Below, piece by piece: positions 8,187-16,663 of a DNA stretch of 64,000 bases. The stretch is from Halorubrum ruber. Its GTDB lineage: Archaea; Halobacteriota; Halobacteria; Halobacteriales; Haloferacaceae. Where the stretch lies: NCBI RefSeq assembly GCF_018228765.1, contig NZ_CP073695.1, positions 62,001 to 126,000 on the forward strand, in the 5' to 3' direction. Position 1 is the first letter of the stretch, and each line of letters begins with the position of its first letter. The notes under the pieces are model-generated. The model did not search any database. It was not told the origin of the DNA and saw nothing but the letters and a program-made list of their open reading frames with translations. The position numbers and the translations under genes are program-made.

Positions 8187-9328
8187 CCGAGCGAATCGTC
8201 GTCCTCGGCGGCGGGACCGGCGGGTCGGTGCTCGCCAACGACCTCGCCGACCGGCTCGAACCCGAGCTCGACGCCGGCGAGGTCGAGGTCACCCTGATCA
8301 ACGACGGCCCCGACCACGTGTACAAGCCGGTCTGGCTGTACGTGCCGTTCGGCCAGCGCGAGCCGGCGGACGGTCGCCGCGCGCTCGACGAGCTCGTCGA
8401 CGACGCGGTCGACCTCCGGATCGACCGCGTGTCCGAGGTCGACACCGACGCCCGGCGGCTCCGGTTCGACGGCGGCGGAGCGCCGATGGAGTACGACCAC
8501 CTCGTCTTGGCGACCGGGTCGACGCTGAAGCCCGAGCAGATCCCCGGCCTCGCGGAGGGTGGACACGACTACTACAGCGAGTCGGGCGCGACCGCCCTGC
8601 GCGAGGAGCTGCTGGAGTTCACCGAGGGCGAGATCGTGTTGAGCGTCATCGGGACGCCGCACATGTGTCCGGCGGCGCCGCTGGAGTTCGTCTTCATGGT
8701 CGACGACTGGTTCCGCGAGCGCGGTCTGCGCGAGGACGTCGAGGTCACCTACACGTACCCGATCCAGCGCGTTCACGGGAACCCCCACATCGCCGAGTGG
8801 GCCCGTCCCATCATGGAGGAGCGCGACATCAACGTGGAGACGTTCTTCAACGCCGAGTCGGTCGACCCCGACGCGGAGACGGTCACGTCGATGGAGGGGA
8901 CCGAGCTCGACTACGACCTCCTCGTGTCGATCCCGCCCCACGGCGGCGTCGACCTGATCGAGGAGGCCGGGCTCGGCGACGACGGCTGGGTCGACGTCGA
9001 CAAGCACACGCTCGAAGCCGAAGCGGCAGAGAACGTGTACGCGCTCGGCGACACCGCCGACACCGGCGTCCCGAACGCGGGTAGCGTGGCGCACTACCAG
9101 GCCGGCGTCGTCGGCCAGCGCCTCGCGAGCGAGATCCGCGGTCGGCCGGCGACGGCGACGTACGACGGCAAGACCCTGTGCTTCATCGAGACCGGGATGG
9201 ATTCGGCTTCGTTCGTCGAGTTCGACTACGAGAACCCGCCGTCGCCCGCGCCGCCCTCGGAGAAGCTCCACTGGTCGAAGCTGGCGTACAACGAGTCATA
9301 CTGGCTCACCGCGCGGGGGCTGCTCTGA
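8183..9328 (+). CDS. NAD(P)/FAD oxidoreductase, sulfide:quinone oxidoreductase-like
   Basis: 381 residues starting at the ATG at 8183 that overlaps the TusA stop; the open frame upstream belongs to a shadow. The N-terminal dinucleotide motif IVVLGGGTGGSVLAND, the second FAD motif DHLVLATGSTLKP and a C-terminal NVYALGDTAD place it in the SQR/flavocytochrome c group. Cys in PHMCPAAPLEF (about 160) and in TLCFIETG (about 332) match the redox Cys pair of SQR-like enzymes; the third Cys of classical SQR is not evident. It probably oxidises sulfide or a protein persulfide, giving electrons to quinone at the membrane face. Confidence 0.82.
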   Translation: MTERIVVLGGGTGGSVLANDLADRLEPELDAGEVEVTLINDGPDHVYKPVWLYVPFGQREPADGRRALDELVDDAVDLRIDRVSEVDTDARRLRFDGGGAPMEYDHLVLATGSTLKPEQIPGLAEGGHDYYSESGATALREELLEFTEGEIVLSVIGTPHMCPAAPLEFVFMVDDWFRERGLREDVEVTYTYPIQRVHGNPHIAEWARPIMEERDINVETFFNAESVDPDAETVTSMEGTELDYDLLVSIPPHGGVDLIEEAGLGDDGWVDVDKHTLEAEAAENVYALGDTADTGVPNAGSVAHYQAGVVGQRLASEIRGRPATATYDGKTLCFIETGMDSASFVEFDYENPPSPAPPSEKLHWSKLAYNESYWLTARGLL

Positions 9329-9330
9329 CC

Positions 9331-9951
9331 ATGTCCGAGACGGAACCCTCCGAGTCGGCCGACCTCGAAGCGGTGATCGCGGAGAACCCGGAGGCCGTCG
9401 CCGCGTTCGTCGAGCGGCTCGACGCGGTCAACGAGCTGCTGGACGTGCTCTCCTTGGGCGAGAGCGCGCTCGACGACGAGATGGTCCGCGAGCTCTCGGC
9501 CACGGGGTCGACGCTCGCGGAGTCCGCCGACGGCCTCGCGACCGACGAGACCGTGGCGCTCGCCGAGGCGGTCGGCGAGAACGGCGACGAGCTGCGGGAG
9601 GCGCTCGACACGCTGCTCGAGCTCCAGCGGAGCGGCACGCTCGACGAGCTGGCCGAGATCGCCGAGGTCGGGTCGCTGGCGACCGCGGCCCTCGACGACG
9701 AGATGGTCGCGTCGCTGGCCGGGACCGGCGCCGCGCTCGGCGAGGTGGCACAGACCGCGGCCGACGACGACACCCGCGACGGCGTCGAGACGCTGCTGAA
9801 GGGCGTCGGCGAGGCGGAAAGCGAGTCGCCCGAACGGGTCGGCGCCGTCGGGCTGCTCCGCGGCGTGCGCGACCCGGAGGTCCAGTACGGGTTAGGCTAC
9901 CTGCTCGCAGTGGCGAGCGCGATCGGCCGCGAGCGGTCCGGCCGCGAGTGA
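9331..9951 (+). CDS. DUF1641 family protein
   Basis: 206 residues, Ala/Glu/Asp-rich and helical, with a DUF1641-like C-terminal segment VGAVGLLRGVRDPEVQYGLGYLLAVASAIG. The middle carries two similar blocks (ALDDEMVRELSATGSTLAES and ALDDEMVASLAGTGAALGEV), an internal duplication. DUF1641 proteins accompany SQR-like flavoproteins and TusA in archaea and bacteria and are thought to be accessory subunits. It starts two bases after the flavoprotein stop and closes the operon. Confidence 0.82.
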   Translation: MSETEPSESADLEAVIAENPEAVAAFVERLDAVNELLDVLSLGESALDDEMVRELSATGSTLAESADGLATDETVALAEAVGENGDELREALDTLLELQRSGTLDELAEIAEVGSLATAALDDEMVASLAGTGAALGEVAQTAADDDTRDGVETLLKGVGEAESESPERVGAVGLLRGVRDPEVQYGLGYLLAVASAIGRERSGRE

Positions 9952-10018
9952 ACCGCTAGGGAGTTGTAGTGGGAGAACGGAGGTTCAGAAATCGGAACCG
10001 GAGTTTGGTCGACGGCGG

Positions 10019-10636
10019 TCAGACCAGCAGCTGGATGTCCGCCTCGGCCATGTCCTGAATGGCGGTCGCGGCGCCGACGCCGGTGGTGACGCCGTCGTAG
10101 AAGTCGTCCTCGTCGTAGTCCATCAGCTCGATGGTCATCTGACAGGCCTGGAACTCCACGCCCATCTCCAGGCTCGTCTCGAGGAGTTCCTCGATCGTGG
10201 CGGTGTCGTTGTCCGTGATCCGCTTTTCCATCATCTTCGTCGTGACGCGGTCCATCCCGGGGAGCGCGGCGACGGCGTTGGGGACGGGCATGTTGGGGTT
10301 CCCGACGGAGCTGAGCTGGAGGTTCTTCGACCGCTCCTCGTGGAGCATGTCGAGCCCCCAGAAGGTGGTGAAGACGGTCACCTCGTAGCCGAACGCGGCC
10401 GCGGTGCTGGCGAGGATGAGCGGCGGGTACGCCATGTCCAGCGTCCCCTTCGTGGCGATGATGCTCATCTTCTTGCCGCCGTCTTCGTCGGTGGCCTCGG
10501 CGAGCGCCTCCTCAAGCTCGTCGACGCGCGCGGCCAGCTCCGCGCGCGAGGGCGCCTCGTCGGCCGGCACGTCCTCGGGCGACGCGTCCTCGGTCTGCCC
10601 CTCCTCGGCCGACGCGTCGGGTGTGTCCGTGCTCAT
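10019..10636 (-). CDS. DsrE/DsrF-like sulfur-relay protein (DsrE2 type)
   Basis: 205 residues. An acidic, low-complexity, coiled-coil N-terminus (about 1-55, ELAARVDELEEALAEA) precedes a DsrE-like domain beginning KKMSIIATKGTLDMAYPPL. A single Cys in GVEFQACQMT (about 168) is the conserved persulfide site of DsrE2 proteins, which exchange sulfane sulfur with TusA. Several Met-rich segments resemble the peroxiredoxin-like DsrE group. The TusA gene is immediately upstream, two bases apart, so the pair is one operon read from the 10907-10929 site. Confidence 0.88.
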   Translation of the reverse strand: MSTDTPDASAEEGQTEDASPEDVPADEAPSRAELAARVDELEEALAEATDEDGGKKMSIIATKGTLDMAYPPLILASTAAAFGYEVTVFTTFWGLDMLHEERSKNLQLSSVGNPNMPVPNAVAALPGMDRVTTKMMEKRITDNDTATIEELLETSLEMGVEFQACQMTIELMDYDEDDFYDGVTTGVGAATAIQDMAEADIQLLV

Positions 10637-10638
10637 CG

Positions 10639-10884
10639 TTACTCCGTCTTGCGGACGTAGTGGTTGTACACGTCGTCGCCCTCCGTCTGGTCGACGAGCT
10701 CGACGCCCTCGGTGCCGTCGGCCCAGCCGTCGATGTCGCTCATGCTACCGGGGTCCGTCGCCACCACCTCGAGGACCTCGCCCGCGGCGAGGTCGTCGAT
10801 GGCGGACTTCGTCTTCACCACTGGCATGGGGCACGATGCGCCTTTCACGTCAAGCGTCTCCGCGATGTCGAATTCGGCACTCAT
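10639..10884 (-). CDS. TusA-family sulfurtransferase
   Basis: 81 residues from the ATG at 10884; a longer frame to 10926 would run through the operator palindrome and is not used. The sulfur-carrying residue is C18 in ASCPMPVVKTK, the CPxP signature. It is partner of the DsrE-like protein downstream and divergent from the persulfide dioxygenase fusion. The perfect GTATTG-N11-CAATAC palindrome lies 23-45 bases upstream of the start. Confidence 0.9.
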   Translation of the reverse strand: MSAEFDIAETLDVKGASCPMPVVKTKSAIDDLAAGEVLEVVATDPGSMSDIDGWADGTEGVELVDQTEGDDVYNHYVRKTE

Positions 10885-10906
10885 GGGATATCTGCTCCGG
10901 TTGTCT

Positions 10907-10929
10907 GTATTGGAGCTAGCGCACAATAC
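10907..10929. promoter_or_regulatory. Perfect GTATTG-N11-CAATAC palindrome before TusA/DsrE operon
   Basis: GTATTG (10907-10912) and CAATAC (10924-10929) are exact inverted repeats with 11 bases between. This is the best of five related sites and is placed as an operator for the leftward TusA gene. Confidence 0.6.
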
Positions 10930-11062
10930 CTCCCAGCACAGTAAAAGATTGTCGATTCTTGTGAAGATCGCCGACTACTGTATAAAGCCAAACCGGTTTA
11001 GACGGCTTATAACCCGCCTTCGGGGACACGAGGGGGCCACCGGACGAAGATCGCTCCCCGTA

Positions 11063-11085
11063 GTATTGTTTGAAATAGGAAATAC
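11063..11085. promoter_or_regulatory. GTATTG-N11-AAATAC site before persulfide dioxygenase operon
   Basis: GTATTG (11063-11068) and AAATAC (11080-11085), extended by flanking TA on each side so that TAGTATT and AATACTA are inverted. It lies 48 bases before the ATG at 11133 in an AT-rich promoter. Confidence 0.55.
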
Positions 11086-11132
11086 TATGAAAATGCTTTT
11101 GTGCGTCGACCCGGTAGAACTGAGTGCGAAAC

Positions 11133-12326
11133 ATGAATGCCGACGACTTCCCGACTCCGGACGTCGATGTCGACTCCGTCGACCCGGAATCGCTCAAAGA
11201 CCGAATCGACGCGGGCGAGGACGTCACGATCCTCGACACGCGCATGCAGTCGGATTACGACGAGTGGCGCATCGACGGCGAGAACGTCACGTCGATCAAC
11301 GTCCCGTACTTCGAGTTCCTCGAGGACGAGGTCGACGACGACGTCCTCGATCGGATTCCCGACGACCGCGAGGTGACCGTCCTCTGCGCGAAGGGCGGCG
11401 CCAGCGAGTACGTCGCGGGCACGCTCGCGGAGCGCGGCTATGACGTCGACCACCTCGAAGACGGGATGAACGGCTGGGCGAGCATCTACGAGGCCGTCGA
11501 GGTCGACCGCTACGACGGCGCCGGCACGCTCCTCCAGTACCAGCGCCCCTCGTCGGGCTGTCTCGGCTACCTCCTCTACGACGACGGGGAGGCCGCGATC
11601 ATCGACCCGCTCCGGGCCTTCACCGACCGCTACCTCGACGACGCCGACGACCTCGGCGTCGACCTGACGTACGCCATCGACACGCACGTCCACGCCGACC
11701 ACATCTCGGGCGTGCGCGACCTCGACGCCGAAGGCGTGGAGGGCGTCATCCCCGACGCCGCCGTCGACCGCGGCGTCACCTACGCCGACGAGCTGACCAC
11801 GGCCGAAGACGGCGACACCTTCGAAGTCGGCGACGCGGCGATCGAGACCGTCTACACGCCCGGCCACACGACCGGGATGACCTCCTACCTCGTCGACGAG
11901 AGCCTCCTCGCGACCGGCGACGGACTGTTCATCGAGAGCGTCGCCCGACCCGACCTCGAAGAGGGCGACGACGGCGCCCCCGACGCCGCGCGCATGCTGT
12001 ACGAGTCGCTTCAGGAGCGGGTGCTGACGCTGCCCGACGACACCCTGATCGGCGGCGCGCACTTCAGCGACGCGGCCGTCCCGGCCGACGACGGCACCTA
12101 CACGGCGCCGATCGGCGAGCTCGTCGCGGAGATGGACGCGCTCACCATGGAGGAGGACGACTTCGTCGAGCTGATCCTCTCGGATATGCCGCCGCGCCCG
12201 GCCAACTACGAGGACATCATCGCGACGAACCTCGGGCAGAACACCGTCGACGACGAGGAGGCGTTCACCCTCGAGCTCGGGCCGAACAACTGCGCCGCCA
12301 GCCAAGACTCGCTCGCGGGTGACTGA
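11133..12326 (+). CDS. Rhodanese / metallo-beta-lactamase fusion (persulfide dioxygenase-like)
   Basis: 397 residues from the ATG at 11133; a GTG three codons earlier is possible. The rhodanese domain (about 15-118) has active C85 in the loop CAKGGAS. The metallo-beta-lactamase domain (about 125-330) has the metal motif THVHADH at 184-190 and later GHTTGM and GAHFSD histidines, resembling ETHE1-type persulfide dioxygenases. The expected role is taking sulfane sulfur onto the rhodanese and oxidising it to sulfite in the cytoplasm. It is first in an operon with transporter genes for sulfur species. Domain order rhodanese then MBL is the reverse of many known fusions. Confidence 0.88.
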   Translation: MNADDFPTPDVDVDSVDPESLKDRIDAGEDVTILDTRMQSDYDEWRIDGENVTSINVPYFEFLEDEVDDDVLDRIPDDREVTVLCAKGGASEYVAGTLAERGYDVDHLEDGMNGWASIYEAVEVDRYDGAGTLLQYQRPSSGCLGYLLYDDGEAAIIDPLRAFTDRYLDDADDLGVDLTYAIDTHVHADHISGVRDLDAEGVEGVIPDAAVDRGVTYADELTTAEDGDTFEVGDAAIETVYTPGHTTGMTSYLVDESLLATGDGLFIESVARPDLEEGDDGAPDAARMLYESLQERVLTLPDDTLIGGAHFSDAAVPADDGTYTAPIGELVAEMDALTMEEDDFVELILSDMPPRPANYEDIIATNLGQNTVDDEEAFTLELGPNNCAASQDSLAGD

Positions 12327-12334
12327 CGACGCCG

Positions 12335-12892
12335 ATGGTTGCTGACCCAGTACTGCTTCAGGCCGTCGCCGAGCTGTTCCCCAACGGGATCAGCCGGTAC
12401 GCCGTCGGCGGGCTGCTCGTCGGCCTCGGGACCGTCGTCATCTACGTCGGGACCGGCATTCCGGCCGGGGCGAGCACGTTCCTGGAGTCGACGCTGTCGT
12501 ACGTCTCCGACCAGTCGCGGTTCCAGCAGTACGTCGGCTCGCGGGACTGGCGGCTCGTGTTCACGGCCGGGATCATCCTGGGCGCGCTCGCGTTCGCCGC
12601 GACGGTCCAGTCCGGCGTGGTCACGACCTCGCTGTACGAGCCCGGAACGACCGGTCAGCTCTACGAAGTCGCCGGCGTGACGCTGTGGACGACGGACATC
12701 CAGCCGTGGCGGCTGTTCCTCGGCGGGATCTTGGTCGGTATCGGGACCCGCGTCGGGAAGGGGTGTACGTCCGGACACGGCGTCTGCGGCGTCGGCTCGG
12801 CGTCGAAGACGTCGCTGGTCGGCGTCGCGACGTTCCTGACCGTGGCGATCGGGACCGCACAGGTCGTCGCCGCGTTGGGGGTGAGTCCGTAA
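12335..12892 (+). CDS. YeeE/YedE family membrane transporter, first half
   Basis: 185 residues with about five membrane segments. The signature GIGTRVGKGCTSGHGVCG (about 139-156) holds the two Cys of YeeE/YedE transporters, which import thiosulfate through transient thiol contacts. It starts eight bases after the fusion gene. The second half of the transporter is a separate gene at 13023-13484, so the usual single polypeptide is split in two. Substrate (thiosulfate or another sulfane compound) is inferred. Confidence 0.85.
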   Translation: MVADPVLLQAVAELFPNGISRYAVGGLLVGLGTVVIYVGTGIPAGASTFLESTLSYVSDQSRFQQYVGSRDWRLVFTAGIILGALAFAATVQSGVVTTSLYEPGTTGQLYEVAGVTLWTTDIQPWRLFLGGILVGIGTRVGKGCTSGHGVCGVGSASKTSLVGVATFLTVAIGTAQVVAALGVSP

Positions 12893-13022
12893 TGCGCGAG
12901 ACGCGAGCGGACCGAGGCGCGAACGGAGTGAGCGCCTCGGGGAGCGAACGGCGAACGGACGTGAGCCGTGAGCGGCGCGCGTCTCGAACTGCGCGAACGG
13001 GAGCGACCGGAGGGAGCGACAC

Positions 13023-13484
13023 GTGAGCGACGACCGTCATCCCCTGTTCAAGCCGCTGGTGTTCGTCGGCGGGCTGATCTTCGGGTTCGGGCTCGGGTTC
13101 AGCCACATGGCGCGGCCGGAGGTCGTGGTGAACTTCCTGCTGTTCGAGGACCTCGGCCTCCCGTTCGTGATGTTCGGGGCCGCGATCGTCTCCGGGATCG
13201 CGTTCGCGCTGCTGCCGCGGATCCGAGACACCGCGCCCCTCACGGGGAGCCCGTACGAGCGCCGGCTGAAACCGTTCGACCGGAACGTTCTCGTCGGCGG
13301 CGCCGTCTTCGGCGTCGGCTGGGGGCTCTCGGGGATCTGCCCGGGCGCGGCGTACGCCAGCCTCGGGGTCGGCAACGTCACCATCCTCTGGGCGCTCGGC
13401 GGCATGTTCGTCGGCGCGTACGCGCAGGGGTACTGGCGGAGCCGGAGCGAGACCCGCGACGCCGCCCCGGCGGGCGCGGACTGA
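13023..13484 (+). CDS. YeeE/YedE family membrane transporter, second half
   Basis: 153 residues from a GTG start, with about four membrane segments. GVGWGLSGICPGAAYA (about 99-114) is the second Cys signature of YeeE/YedE proteins and complements the GCTSGHGVCG motif of the previous gene. The 130-base gap between the halves is made of short GAGCGA/GGAG-type repeats and seems non-coding. The two products probably assemble into one channel. Confidence 0.83.
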   Translation: MSDDRHPLFKPLVFVGGLIFGFGLGFSHMARPEVVVNFLLFEDLGLPFVMFGAAIVSGIAFALLPRIRDTAPLTGSPYERRLKPFDRNVLVGGAVFGVGWGLSGICPGAAYASLGVGNVTILWALGGMFVGAYAQGYWRSRSETRDAAPAGAD

Positions 13485-13496
13485 CACGCCTCCTCC

Positions 13497-14672
13497 ATGG
13501 ACCCCGCTCTCATCGCCCTCTTCGTCGGCGCGGCGCTCGCCAGCCTGTTCATGGCGTGGGTGATCGGCGCCGGGTCGAGCGGCGCGACCCCGTTTGCCCC
13601 CGCCGTCGGCGCGAACGCCATCGGGACGATGCGGGCCGCCCTCCTGGTCGGCGTCTTCGGCTTCGTCGGCGCCGTCACGCAGGGCGGCAACGTCTCGGAG
13701 GCCGTCGGCAGCGGCCTCGTCGGCGGCATCAGTCTGCCCGTCGCCGGCGTTATCCTCGTGCTCTTGCTGGGCGCGGGGCTGATGGCGGTCGGCATCGTCA
13801 CCGGGATCCCTATCGCGACCGCGTTCACCGTGACCGGCGCCGTCATCGGCGTCGGCCTCGCGCTCGGCGGGACGCCGGTCTGGGCGAAGTACCAGCAGAT
13901 CGGCGCCGTCTGGCTGCTGACGCCGTTCGTCGGCGGCGGCATCGCCTTCGGAATCGCCTCGGTCCTCCCGCGACCCGGGGTCGCCGAGCGGTACAGCGTC
14001 CCGGTCCTCGCCGGCCTCGTCGGCGCCGTCCTCGTGAACGTCCGGTTCAGCTTCCTCGGCGAGGGGGCCGCGCCGGGGACCGTCAGCGGACTCGCGCAGC
14101 GGACCCTCTCGGTCGACGGCCTCGCGTCGGCGGCCGCGATCACCGGGCTCGCCGCGCTGGCGATCGCGACCGTCGTCTGGTGGGACGTGAGCCGCGACGA
14201 AGCGGGCGGGCTGCGGCGCGTGCTGCTGGCGCTCGGGTCGCTCGTCGCCTTCTCCGCGGGCGGGAGTCAGGTCGGGTTAGCGGTCGGGCCGCTGCTCCCG
14301 CTGCTCGACGAGGTGGGGATGGTGTCGACGACCGCCGTCCTCGTCGGCGGCGGGTTCGGGATGCTGGTCGGCTCGTGGACCGGCGCGCCGCGGATGATCA
14401 AGTCGCTCTCGCAGGACTACTCCTCGCTCGGGCCGCGGCGCTCCATCTCCGCGCTCGTCCCGTCGTTCCTGATCGCGCAGCTCGCGGTGCTGCTCGGGGT
14501 GCCGGTCTCGTTCAACGAGATCGTCGTCAGCGCGATCATCGGGAGCGGCGCGGCCGTCGGCGGCCGCGACGCGGTGGACGCCGAGAAGATCCTGACGACC
14601 GTGGGGGCGTGGGCCGGCTCGTTCGCCGTCTCGTTCGCGCTCGCGTACGCCGTCGCGGCGCTCGCTTTATAA
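13497..14672 (+). CDS. PiT-family inorganic anion permease (phosphate or sulfate)
   Basis: 391 residues with about ten to eleven membrane spans. The PiT signature appears twice as expected for the inverted repeat: APAVGANAIGTMRAALLVG near residue 33 and GSWTGAPRMIKSLSQDY near 290. Some PiT proteins (the Bacillus CysP type) carry sulfate rather than phosphate. The gene lies at the end of a sulfur operon, only 12 bases after the transporter half, so sulfate or thiosulfate is the likelier substrate here, by inference. Confidence 0.85.
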   Translation: MDPALIALFVGAALASLFMAWVIGAGSSGATPFAPAVGANAIGTMRAALLVGVFGFVGAVTQGGNVSEAVGSGLVGGISLPVAGVILVLLLGAGLMAVGIVTGIPIATAFTVTGAVIGVGLALGGTPVWAKYQQIGAVWLLTPFVGGGIAFGIASVLPRPGVAERYSVPVLAGLVGAVLVNVRFSFLGEGAAPGTVSGLAQRTLSVDGLASAAAITGLAALAIATVVWWDVSRDEAGGLRRVLLALGSLVAFSAGGSQVGLAVGPLLPLLDEVGMVSTTAVLVGGGFGMLVGSWTGAPRMIKSLSQDYSSLGPRRSISALVPSFLIAQLAVLLGVPVSFNEIVVSAIIGSGAAVGGRDAVDAEKILTTVGAWAGSFAVSFALAYAVAALAL

Positions 14673-14719
14673 GCGAGCCACGCCGCGGCGCCGTTTCTTT
14701 ATAAATACCCGAAGCGGTA

Positions 14720-15124
14720 GCAGCGGCGCGTGCCTGCGAGCGGCCGCCCTCGGCGGCCGCGAGACAGCACGCGCGAGGGAGTCGGTCGGCGTTTTAAACG
14801 CCGACCGACGAGGCTGGGGAGGCGTGAGGTGCGGTCCCGCGAGCGACCGGAGGGAGCGAGCGGGAGCACGGAAGTCGCAGCCCGCGCAGCGAGCGAAGCG
14901 AGCGAGCAGGACCGTCTTCCGGCGGTCGCGGTGCCGTGCGGGGCTGGACTCAAAGGGGCAGTCACCGGCGGCGGAGCCGCCGGTTGCCCGTGGCGCGTAG
15001 CGCCACGCTGTCGCGAGGACGAAGCACGACGACGCAAGCACTGGAACGAGGGAGCGAGCGCAGTGAGCGACCGAGTGAAGCGCACAGCGAGTCGCGCGAG
15101 TCCTCGCGGCTGGGGCTTTGGAGG
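14720..15124 (+). ncRNA. Structured repeat RNA element, copy 2 (with extra hairpins)
   Basis: Same conserved blocks as copy 1. The variable hairpin is a perfect self-complement here, 14781-14794 with 14796-14809, different in bases from copy 1 but at the same place. The closing stem is 15010-15020 with 15100-15110. Two extra GC hairpins are inserted just after the GGGGCAG block. TTTATAAATAC at 14698-14708 lies about 28 bases before GGCGCGTGCC and could be its promoter. It lies downstream of the permease gene on the same strand. Confidence 0.68.
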
Positions 15125-15275
15125 AGTTCCCTGCTGATTCGTCACTGATAATTTATGAGCGAGCGACTGGGGCTTTGGCGGTGTCCGTCACCGAGCCGTC
15201 AGTAACGATTTATAAACGAGCGGCTGGGGCTGTAGCGGTGTTCGCAGGCGACTCACCGGTATCCATTTATAAATA
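15109..15275 (+). repeat. 57-base periodic TATA-bearing tail of element 2
   Basis: The block GCTTTGG or its diverged form starts at 15115, 15172 and 15229, exactly 57 bases apart, and a TTTATAA-like box follows each by 37 bases (first one changed to TTTATGA). Intervening bases have drifted while the spacing has not. Confidence 0.7.
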
Positions 15276-15362
15276 AACTGTAGGAGAGCTACCGAAGTAG
15301 CCGCCACGGCAGCGATCGCGTCACCGCGGCGTGACGATCTGCCCATCGAGACGCCTGCTTTT

Positions 15363-16214
15363 TTAAGTCGCTCGGGGCGGCGGGACGAGGAAGACGTTCC
15401 CCGTCGCCCGCGCGACGATCTCCCCGGAGACGCTGCCCAGCAGGAGCCGCCGGACGCGGCTCCGGCCCTTCGAGCCGACGAGGACCGTCGACGGCGTGAC
15501 CGCCGCCTCGGCGGCGAGGATCTCCTCGGCGGGGTCGCCGCGGCGGACCTCGGTCCGCGTCTCGATCCCCCACTCCTCCAGCGTGCGCGCCCGCTCGGCC
15601 AGCCGCTCGGCCGGACCGGTGCCGGCGTCGCCGCCCGCGCCCTCGTCTTTCGGCGAGCGGACGTGGACGAGCGTCGCCTCGTCGGTCGCGTGACGGAGGT
15701 ACGAGAACGCGTCGAACGCGCGGGCGGCGTGCTCGGAGAAGTCCGTCGCGAAGAGTATCCGCCGAAAGAGGTGCTCGCGGCGGACGTCTGGGTCGTCGAC
15801 CGCCCGCTCGACGCGGTTGACTAACAGCGGGACGACGGTGGTCCGCGCGAGGTTGCGCGCGGTCGAGCCGACGACCCGGTTCTCCAGCGGGCTCCGTCCC
15901 CGCGACCCGACGACCGAGAGGTCGGCGTGGACGGTCTCGGCGATGTCGTTGAGACGGCGGTGCGGCGTCCCGCGGACGACGTGCGTCTCGACGTCGAACC
16001 CCGCGGCCTCGATCACCGCCCGGTACCTGTCGAGCCCCCGGCGCCGCCGCGCCTCGAAGTCGACGCCCGGCGTCGCGGCGTGGACGTTCCCCGGAACGAC
16101 CGTGACGAGGTGGACCGTCCGAACGCCGATGCGGCCCAGACAGTCCAGACACGTCTCGTTCTCGATGGTCGCCTCGCTGGCGGCCGACAGGTCGGTCGCG
16201 CACAGGGCCCGCAT
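15363..16214 (-). CDS. Tandem universal stress protein (UspA x2)
   Basis: 283 residues from the ATG at 16214, beginning MRALCATDLSAAS; the extra upstream frame is ignored. Two Usp domains: the first (1-140) ends with VVGSRGRSPLENRVVGSTARN, the second (155-283) starts RRILFATDFSEHA and ends VLVGSKGRSRVRRLLLGSVS. Both show the G-x2-G-x9-G(S/T) ATP-binding pattern. Usp proteins bind ATP and modulate stress responses. It is divergent from the TauE operon, and the shared 280-base spacer carries a GTATTG site. Confidence 0.88.
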   Translation of the reverse strand: MRALCATDLSAASEATIENETCLDCLGRIGVRTVHLVTVVPGNVHAATPGVDFEARRRRGLDRYRAVIEAAGFDVETHVVRGTPHRRLNDIAETVHADLSVVGSRGRSPLENRVVGSTARNLARTTVVPLLVNRVERAVDDPDVRREHLFRRILFATDFSEHAARAFDAFSYLRHATDEATLVHVRSPKDEGAGGDAGTGPAERLAERARTLEEWGIETRTEVRRGDPAEEILAAEAAVTPSTVLVGSKGRSRVRRLLLGSVSGEIVARATGNVFLVPPPRAT

Positions 16215-16270
16215 GTCGACGCCTTGGGCGGGCGACGACAACACGGTTGCGCTCGGCTCGGAAGGCGTGC

Positions 16271-16298
16271 GGCCGAAGACGTGGGGCCGAAGACGTGG
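16271..16298. repeat. 14-base tandem duplication
   Basis: GGCCGAAGACGTGG at 16271-16284 is repeated exactly at 16285-16298, just upstream of the Usp start. It looks like a recent slippage event. Confidence 0.7.
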
Positions 16299-16389
16299 GG
16301 CGACCACAACGCGGACGACGAACGGGGCCGTCGAGCACGAAAACCTCTCTATAAGTTATCGGTACTCCGGCCGAGGTTACCGGAATATA

Positions 16390-16412
16390 GTATTGTACAT
16401 TCAGCCCAAAAC
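16390..16412. promoter_or_regulatory. GTATTG-N11-CAAAAC site before TauE operon
   Basis: GTATTG (16390-16395) and CAAAAC (16407-16412) differ by one base from the perfect palindrome at 10907-10929 and have the same 11-base spacer. It lies 86 bases before the start of the small membrane protein. Confidence 0.5.
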
Positions 16413-16498
16413 CGTTATAGGCACGAAGCGGGTAGGGGAGAGTGAGCAGAAATGTGCCAAAAGCGAATTTCCGCGTTCGGAAGTCGGAGGGTGAGTCG

Positions 16499-16663
16499 AT
16501 GGCAGGACTAGAGATCCCGAGCTGGGACCCGGAGACGGCCCTGCTTATCGGCGCGATCCTCTTCGAAGCGTTCGTGCTGTACATCGGGTACGGCGGCCTC
16601 GAACGGCTCGTCGGGCCGTACCTAATGGACCTCATCGTCGGGGGTGACGCGAGTGCTCGGTAG
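16499..16663 (+). CDS. Small single-span membrane protein next to TauE
   Basis: 54 residues starting at the ATG at 16499, preceded by a strong GGAGGGTGA ribosome site. One hydrophobic helix (ALLIGAILFEAFVLYIGYGG) is followed by LERLVGPYLMDLI. The 3' end overlaps the TauE gene by 20 bases, which points to coupled translation and perhaps a small subunit of the exporter. I cannot name the family with certainty. Confidence 0.75.
   Translation: MAGLEIPSWDPETALLIGAILFEAFVLYIGYGGLERLVGPYLMDLIVGGDASAR

Noticed and set aside
12893..13022. Possible small gene in the spacer between the two YeeE/YedE halves
   Set aside because: The frame is Arg-rich and made from short GAGCGA-type repeats, with no start signal of its own.
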